64,000 bases of DNA from Flavobacterium resistens (lineage in GTDB: Bacteria > Bacteroidota > Bacteroidia > Flavobacteriales > Flavobacteriaceae), in assembly GCF_900182645.1 (NCBI RefSeq), contig NZ_FXTA01000002.1, positions 930,001 to 994,000 of the forward strand, in the 5' to 3' direction. Positions 58,890-64,000 of the stretch are shown here, piece by piece. The notes under the pieces were generated by a model. The model saw only the letters and a program-made list of their open reading frames with translations. It did no database searches and was not told where the DNA came from. The translations under genes were made by a program, and so were the position numbers. Within the stretch, counting starts at the first letter, position 1. Each line of letters opens with the position of its first letter.

Positions 58890-60239
58890 ATGAATTTAAA
58901 TCAAATACAAAACGTTTATTTTATTGGTATTGGAGGCATCGGAATGAGTGCCCTGGCCCGCTATTTCAAATATATCGGAAAACAGGTTTCAGGTTACGAT
59001 AAAACGCCGTCAATGCTAACAAGTGAATTAATTGAAAGTGGTATAGATATTCATTTTGAAGATAATATTAATCTAATTCCGACTGATTATTTTGTAGAAA
59101 ATACATTGGTGATTTTTACGCCTGCCGTTCCAAAATCACATTCAGAGTGGAATTATTTTATAGAAAGAAATTTCGAAATTAAAAAGCGTGCAGAGGTTTT
59201 AGGAATTATTACCAAAGACACTTTTAGTTTCGCAGTGGCAGGAACGCACGGAAAAACAACAACATCTAGTATTTTAGGACATATTTTATATGAAAGTGGT
59301 GCTGATGTTACGGCATTTGTAGGTGGGATAGTAGAAAATTATAATTCGAATTTAATTGGAACTGGAAAAACGGTAACAGTTGTTGAAGCAGATGAGTTTG
59401 ACAGATCGTTCTTGCATTTGCATCCAAATATTGCCTGTATAACTTCAATGGATGCAGATCATTTGGATATTTATGGAACAAGTGATGCTATTGAAGATTC
59501 TTTTAGAGAATTTGCTTCAAAAGTTGAAGATAAAAACAATCTTTTTATAACAAAAGAATTGCCTTTAGAAGGCATTCAATGCGCTATAAATGAAGATGCA
59601 GTTTATAAGGCTTATAATGTTAGAATTGAAGACGGAAGTTATGTTTTTGATGTACAGACACCATCAGAAATTATAAAAGATCTTCATTTTGGATTGCCTG
59701 GAAAACACAATTTAATGAATGGACTGATGGCTATTGCGATGGCTAAAACGTACGGCACCCCGACCGACTCTATTGCAAAAGCCATTGCTTCATTCAGAGG
59801 GATTAGAAGACGTTTTTCTTATCAGATTAAATCGGATAAGTTAGTTTATATAGATGATTACGCACATCATCCAACAGAAATTAATGCTGTTCATCAGGCA
59901 GTTAGAGAATTGTATCCAGGAAAGAAAGTTCTGGCGATTTTCCAGCCGCATTTATTCAGCAGAACAAAAGATTTTGTCGATGGATTTGCAGAAAGTTTGT
60001 CAAAATTCGATGAAGTATTCTTAATGGATATTTATCCTGCAAGAGAGCTTCCGATGGAAGGAGTGACTTCAGAATGGCTGTTGGGCAAAATGACAAATTC
60101 GAACAAACAAATTGTTGCAAAAGAAGATTTATTGGCAAAAATAAAAGCTAATGATGCGCCAATAATTGTAACAATAGGAGCAGGTGATATTGGAGAAATG
60201 GTACCGTCAATTAAACAAATATTAAATGAAAATATTTAA
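58890..60239 (+). CDS. murC: UDP-MurNAc-L-alanine ligase MurC
   Basis: A 449-residue Mur ligase that adds L-alanine to UDP-MurNAc. N-terminal FIGIGGIGMSALARYFKYIG; ATP loop AVAGTHGKTTTSSILGHIL; EADEFDRSFLHLHPNIA; YIDDYAHHPTEINAV; FQPHLFSRT. Lacks the C-terminal fusion seen in some species. Overlaps ftsQ by 14 nt. Confidence 0.96.
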   Translation: MNLNQIQNVYFIGIGGIGMSALARYFKYIGKQVSGYDKTPSMLTSELIESGIDIHFEDNINLIPTDYFVENTLVIFTPAVPKSHSEWNYFIERNFEIKKRAEVLGIITKDTFSFAVAGTHGKTTTSSILGHILYESGADVTAFVGGIVENYNSNLIGTGKTVTVVEADEFDRSFLHLHPNIACITSMDADHLDIYGTSDAIEDSFREFASKVEDKNNLFITKELPLEGIQCAINEDAVYKAYNVRIEDGSYVFDVQTPSEIIKDLHFGLPGKHNLMNGLMAIAMAKTYGTPTDSIAKAIASFRGIRRRFSYQIKSDKLVYIDDYAHHPTEINAVHQAVRELYPGKKVLAIFQPHLFSRTKDFVDGFAESLSKFDEVFLMDIYPARELPMEGVTSEWLLGKMTNSNKQIVAKEDLLAKIKANDAPIIVTIGAGDIGEMVPSIKQILNENI

Positions 60240-60948
60240 TTGGACAAATATTAGATTAGTACTTATTTTCGGATTAGTTCTTTTTCTATATTCCTTCGCA
60301 CAACATCGAAATGGAGATAGAAAATTGAAGAAATCTATGGTTGTTTTTGTAGGAGAAAATGCGCTTTTTGTAAAGGCTGAAACGGTTAATAAATTGTTGA
60401 TAGAAAATAAAAGAGACGCTTCCAGTATTAGAAAAGATGAACTAGATTTGAATAAGATAGAAAAAACCCTTGATACGCAAGACATGATTGAGAAGTCAGA
60501 TGTTTTTGTAAGTATCGATGGAGTTCTAAAAGCGGTAGTAAAACAGAAGACACCAGTAGCGCGAGTTTACGATGGTGATCGATCTTTTTATATTGACTAT
60601 GAGGGTAATAAAATGCCCTTGTCAGACAATTTTACAGCGCGAGTTCCTCTTGTTTCGGGGGCAATAAATGAAAAAAATAACGAAGATTTAGCTGCTTTAT
60701 TTCGCACAATTTATGACGATGCGTTTTTGAAAAAAAACATCATTGCAATACAAATTATGCCTAATGGCAGCCTAAAAATGTTTAATCGAAACTATGATTA
60801 TGTCATAGATTTTGGCAGAACGATGAATGTTGATAAAAAATTTAGAAACTATAAAGCGTTTTTTCAAAAAGCAGTTTTAGATAGTTCGTTATACAAATAC
60901 AATAAGATTGACCTTAGGTTTACGGAACAAGTAGTTTGCACAAAATAA
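60226..60948 (+). CDS. ftsQ: Cell division protein FtsQ/DivIB-like
   Basis: A 240-residue bitopic protein: transmembrane helix at about 7-25 (IRLVLIFGLVLFLYSFAQH), then a periplasmic region with a POTRA-like part (RKLKKSMVVFVGENALFVKA) and VSIDGVLKAVVKQKTPVARV, the FtsQ beta domain pattern. The position between murC and ftsA is the classical one. The ATG lies inside murC (14-nt overlap). Assignment relies partly on context because FtsQ is poorly conserved. Confidence 0.88.
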   Translation: MKIFNWTNIRLVLIFGLVLFLYSFAQHRNGDRKLKKSMVVFVGENALFVKAETVNKLLIENKRDASSIRKDELDLNKIEKTLDTQDMIEKSDVFVSIDGVLKAVVKQKTPVARVYDGDRSFYIDYEGNKMPLSDNFTARVPLVSGAINEKNNEDLAALFRTIYDDAFLKKNIIAIQIMPNGSLKMFNRNYDYVIDFGRTMNVDKKFRNYKAFFQKAVLDSSLYKYNKIDLRFTEQVVCTK

Positions 60949-60954
60949 TAGAAA

Positions 60955-62376
60955 ATGGAAAAAGATAACATTGCAGTAGGTCTAGATATTGGAACGACAA
61001 AGATAGTTGCCATGATAGGCAAGAAGAATGAGTATGGTAAATTGGAAATTTTGGGTATTGGAAAATCCAAAAGTCTGGGAGTTGCGAGAGGAGTTGTAAA
61101 CAACATTACGCAAACTATTCAGTCAATTCAGCAAGCAATACTTGAAGCAGAAAACAATTCAGGTTATAAAATTAAAGATGTGGTTGTGGGTATTGCCGGA
61201 CAGCACATCAGAAGTATACAGCATACAGATTACATCAGCCGTAATAATCCAGAGGAAGTTATTGGCGAAAAAGATATTCAGCTTTTGATTGATCAGGTAA
61301 ATAAACTGGCTATGTTGCCGGGTGAAGAAATTATTCACGTTTTGCCACAAGAATTTAAAATTGACGGACAATCTGAGATTAAAGAGCCAATCGGAATGTA
61401 CGGCGGAAGATTAGAATCTAGTTTTCATGTTGTAGTTGGTCAAGCATCTTCAATCAGAAATGTTGGAAGATGTATTCAGAGTTCAGGAATTGAATTGTCT
61501 GGATTGACTTTAGAGCCATTAGCTTCGGCAGATGCAGTTTTAAGTCAGGAAGAAAAAGAAGCAGGTGTAGCTTTGATCGATATCGGAGGTGGAACTACGG
61601 ATTTAGCCATTTTTAAAGATGGAATTATTCGTCACACAGCAGTTATTCCTTTTGGAGGAAACGTAATTACAGATGATATTAAAGAAGGCTGTTCAATTAT
61701 CGAAAAACAGGCTGAACTTTTAAAAATTAAATTCGGATCAGCATGGCCGGGAGAAAATAAAGACAACGAAATTGTTTCTATTCCTGGTTTAAGAGGAAGA
61801 GAGCCAAAAGAGATTTCGCTTAAAAACCTTTCGAAAATTATTCACGCACGTGTAGTGGAAATTATAGAGCAGGTTTTTGCTGAAATTAAAGCTTACGGAC
61901 ACGAAGATCCTCGTAAAAAATTAATTGCAGGAATTGTTCTTACAGGTGGTGGAGCTCAGCTAAAACATATTAAACAATTAGTAGAGTATATTACCGGAAT
62001 GGACACAAGAATTGGATATCCAAACGAGCATTTAGCCGGAAATTCAAGCGAAGAAATTTCTAGTCCATTGTTTGCAACAGCTGTTGGTTTAGTAATGAAC
62101 AGTATTGAAAACAGTACTCAAAGTGCTGTTCGAATGGAAATTGTAAATGAACAACCAAAAGTTGTTTACAGAAATGCTCCAGTTCAGCAACAGCCACCAG
62201 TACAGCAGCGATACGAAGTAGAAGAAAATTACGTTGAAAGAGTAGAAACTATTGAAGAACCAAGAGAAACAAGAACAAATAAAGTAGAAGCAGAATCTAC
62301 AGAAACCAAAATTAGGAGATCATTTTTTGACAGATACGTCGATAAAATCAAAGATTTTTTAGACAACGCTGAATAA
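60955..62376 (+). CDS. ftsA: Cell division protein FtsA
   Basis: A 473-residue actin-like ATPase that tethers FtsZ to the membrane. ATP sites: AVGLDIGTTKIVAMIGKK, VALIDIGGGTTDLAIF, GIVLTGGGAQLKHIK; the 1C domain lies at about 85-165. After residue 395 there is a variable linker with Gln/Pro-rich text (APVQQQPPVQQRYEVEE), then a C-terminal amphipathic helix (FFDRYVDKIKDFLDN) typical of the membrane anchor. Confidence 0.96.
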   Translation: MEKDNIAVGLDIGTTKIVAMIGKKNEYGKLEILGIGKSKSLGVARGVVNNITQTIQSIQQAILEAENNSGYKIKDVVVGIAGQHIRSIQHTDYISRNNPEEVIGEKDIQLLIDQVNKLAMLPGEEIIHVLPQEFKIDGQSEIKEPIGMYGGRLESSFHVVVGQASSIRNVGRCIQSSGIELSGLTLEPLASADAVLSQEEKEAGVALIDIGGGTTDLAIFKDGIIRHTAVIPFGGNVITDDIKEGCSIIEKQAELLKIKFGSAWPGENKDNEIVSIPGLRGREPKEISLKNLSKIIHARVVEIIEQVFAEIKAYGHEDPRKKLIAGIVLTGGGAQLKHIKQLVEYITGMDTRIGYPNEHLAGNSSEEISSPLFATAVGLVMNSIENSTQSAVRMEIVNEQPKVVYRNAPVQQQPPVQQRYEVEENYVERVETIEEPRETRTNKVEAESTETKIRRSFFDRYVDKIKDFLDNAE

Positions 62377-62470
62377 ATATAAGCCGAATAGAGAAAAGAG
62401 AAAAGGATTACTTTTTGCCCCAAGTCAAGAAGTAAAAAATGTACTAAATAAGAATTAAAAAACCAAAAAG

Positions 62471-64000
62471 ATGATGAGCAACTCAGAATTTGGAAGCATT
62501 TCATTTGATTTGCCAAAAAACCAATCAAATGTAATCAAAGTAATAGGTGTAGGTGGAGGAGGTAGCAATGCTATCAACCATATGTTTAAACAAGGTATTA
62601 AAGGCGTTGATTTCATCGTTTGTAATACCGATTCACAAGCACTGCAGAACAGTTCGGTACCTAACAAAATTCAGTTGGGTATGAATTTGACAGAAGGTCT
62701 TGGAGCAGGTGCAAATCCTGACGTTGGACAGCAGTCTGCTATTGAAAGTATTGCCGATATCGAAAAGATGTTAGATCGTGGTACCAAGATGGTATTTATT
62801 ACCGCTGGTATGGGTGGTGGTACTGGTACAGGTGCTGCTCCGGTTATCGCACAATTAGCAAAAGAAAGAGAAATCTTAACAGTGGGTATCGTGACAATTC
62901 CGTTTCAGTTTGAAGGGAAAGTACGTCAGGAGCAAGCGCTTTTAGGAATCGAAAAATTACGTAAACAAGTTGACTCTTTGATCGTAATTAATAATAATAA
63001 ATTAAGAGAAGTTTACGGGAATTTAGGTTTCAAAGCCGGATTCTCTAAAGCAGATGAAGTTTTGGCAACTGCCTCTAGAGGTATTGCTGAAGTAATTACG
63101 CACCACTATACTCAAAATATCGATTTACGCGATGCTAAAACAGTTTTAGCAAACAGCGGAACGGCAATTATGGGATCTGCTGTGTCAGAAGGTGAAAACA
63201 GAGCAAAAGATGCGATTGTATCGGCATTGGATTCTCCGTTGTTAAACGATAATAAAATTACAGGAGCCAAAAACGTATTGTTGCTTATCGTTTCTGGATC
63301 TAATGAAATAACGCTTGATGAAATCGGAGAGATCAATGATCATATTCAGGCTGAGGCTGGTTACAATGCAAATATTATCATGGGAGTTGGTGAAGACGAA
63401 GCTCTTGGTGAGGCTATTGCTGTAACTATTATTGCTACTGGTTTTGATGTTGAACAGCAAAACGAAATTGTTAATACAGAGCCAAAGAAAATTATTCACA
63501 CGTTAGAAGATGAGCAAAGAAGTGTTCATAATTTAACAAATAGACCGCTTACTTCTTTTGATTTGAATGCTGAAACACCTACTGCAAAATCAGAAGATAA
63601 AGTTGTTTTTGATTTAATGGAAGATACGGTTGCTCCCGTAATTCAAGCACCTGTTGCTCCGGTTACGCCGCCAACAATCAATCAGGAAGAATTGGTAGTG
63701 ATGTCTGAGTTTATTAAAAATCTTGACGTGACTTTTGAAATCGTTTCTCCAATTACAGATATCGATTTTAAAATTTCTGCACCAGAAGTGCCAGCTTACC
63801 AAGAAGTAAAGCCAGTACAGCAAAGAACTTTTGAAAAAGAAGAACAAACGACTTTCTCATTTGATTTGCCTCTTTTTAGAAGTGAACCTGAAGTTAAAAA
63901 AGAACCAGTTGCTGAGCAGGAAACTAAAATCATGTTTGAGTTAACAAACGAAACTCGCAATATTAAAGTAAATGATCCGGTTTCATTTGTTCCGGTAACT
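62471..64000 (+). CDS. ftsZ: Cell division GTPase FtsZ (3' end outside window)
   Basis: The frame is open from ATG 62471 (ATG 62474 also possible) to the window edge, at least 510 residues. GTPase core: VIGVGGGGSNAINHMFKQG, NTDSQAL, FITAGMGGGTGTGAAPVIAQ (signature), FEGKVRQEQA, and NNNKLREVYGN. The core ends at about residue 320; beyond it a long, Glu/Pro/Val-rich C-terminal linker continues (VAPVIQAPVAPVTPP and KKEPVAEQETK). E. coli FtsZ is 383 residues, so the tail here is far longer. The C-terminal peptide that binds FtsA is not visible. Confidence 0.97.
   Translation, partial: MMSNSEFGSISFDLPKNQSNVIKVIGVGGGGSNAINHMFKQGIKGVDFIVCNTDSQALQNSSVPNKIQLGMNLTEGLGAGANPDVGQQSAIESIADIEKMLDRGTKMVFITAGMGGGTGTGAAPVIAQLAKEREILTVGIVTIPFQFEGKVRQEQALLGIEKLRKQVDSLIVINNNKLREVYGNLGFKAGFSKADEVLATASRGIAEVITHHYTQNIDLRDAKTVLANSGTAIMGSAVSEGENRAKDAIVSALDSPLLNDNKITGAKNVLLLIVSGSNEITLDEIGEINDHIQAEAGYNANIIMGVGEDEALGEAIAVTIIATGFDVEQQNEIVNTEPKKIIHTLEDEQRSVHNLTNRPLTSFDLNAETPTAKSEDKVVFDLMEDTVAPVIQAPVAPVTPPTINQEELVVMSEFIKNLDVTFEIVSPITDIDFKISAPEVPAYQEVKPVQQRTFEKEEQTTFSFDLPLFRSEPEVKKEPVAEQETKIMFELTNETRNIKVNDPVSFVPVT

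Overview
The window is a low-GC chromosomal segment from a member of Bacteroidota, almost certainly family Flavobacteriaceae and most like the genus Flavobacterium. The evidence is in the sequence: promoters of the TTG-N17-23-TAnnTTTG type, gliding-motility genes gldB and gldC, a type IX secretion plug protein, LytS/LytTR signalling genes, DUF5916, DUF6702 and M1-peptidase families, and a TTG-initiated zinc-ligand-less DnaG. No prophage, insertion sequence, CRISPR array or rRNA operon was seen.

Layout. 1-10.5 kb: the start of an aspartate-aminotransferase-type gene, a fatty-acid desaturase, rsmG, an unknown protein, a LytS/LytTR two-component pair with a CocE-type hydrolase, delta-1-pyrroline-5-carboxylate dehydrogenase, apaG and the T9SS plug protein. 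10.5-24 kb: a SNF2 helicase, a methyltransferase with methionine aminopeptidase, DUF445, gpmI, DUF5916, and two convergent L,D-transpeptidases with a GNAT gene. 24-30.3 kb: two identical tRNA-Gly(TCC) genes, pepE, and a run of three CarboxypepD_reg-like exported proteins, DUF6702 and an M1 metallopeptidase. 30.3-45.2 kb: tatA-PAP2, a PhyH oxygenase, an O-methyltransferase, a repeat-rich lipoprotein, YceI, rlmN, a lipoprotein, a polyprenyl synthetase, a solitary DUF4062 protein, an ECF sigma factor with a probable anti-sigma factor and an outer-membrane protein, dnaG, a NarL-type regulator and nadE.

45.3-64 kb: gldB-gldC, engB with an alpha/beta hydrolase, then the division and cell-wall (dcw) cluster in the order mraZ-rsmH-ftsL-ftsI-murE-mraY-murD-ftsW-murG-murC-ftsQ-ftsA-ftsZ. 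The last gene runs off the window. These genes make the peptidoglycan precursor (MurC, D, E, MraY, MurG), polymerise and cross-link it at the septum (FtsW, FtsI), and build the Z-ring (FtsZ, FtsA) with its FtsQ/FtsL bridge. ddl and murB are not in this stretch.

The least expected features are mostly small-scale. Five GTGGT boxes at 10-11 bp or double-turn spacing lie upstream of mraZ and look like an autoregulatory MraZ operator. Seven-base-period repeats fill the three loosest gaps of the dcw cluster, including a perfect 19-bp inverted repeat between murD and ftsW. A palindrome-containing repeat-like block separates two convergent genes. A periplasmic lipoprotein carries 11-residue LEA-like repeats. 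The primase has lost all four zinc ligands. The least characterised genes are the DUF4062 protein, the unknown protein at 2.2-2.9 kb and the paralogous CarboxypepD trio. All family assignments rest on reading the translated sequences; no database search was run.
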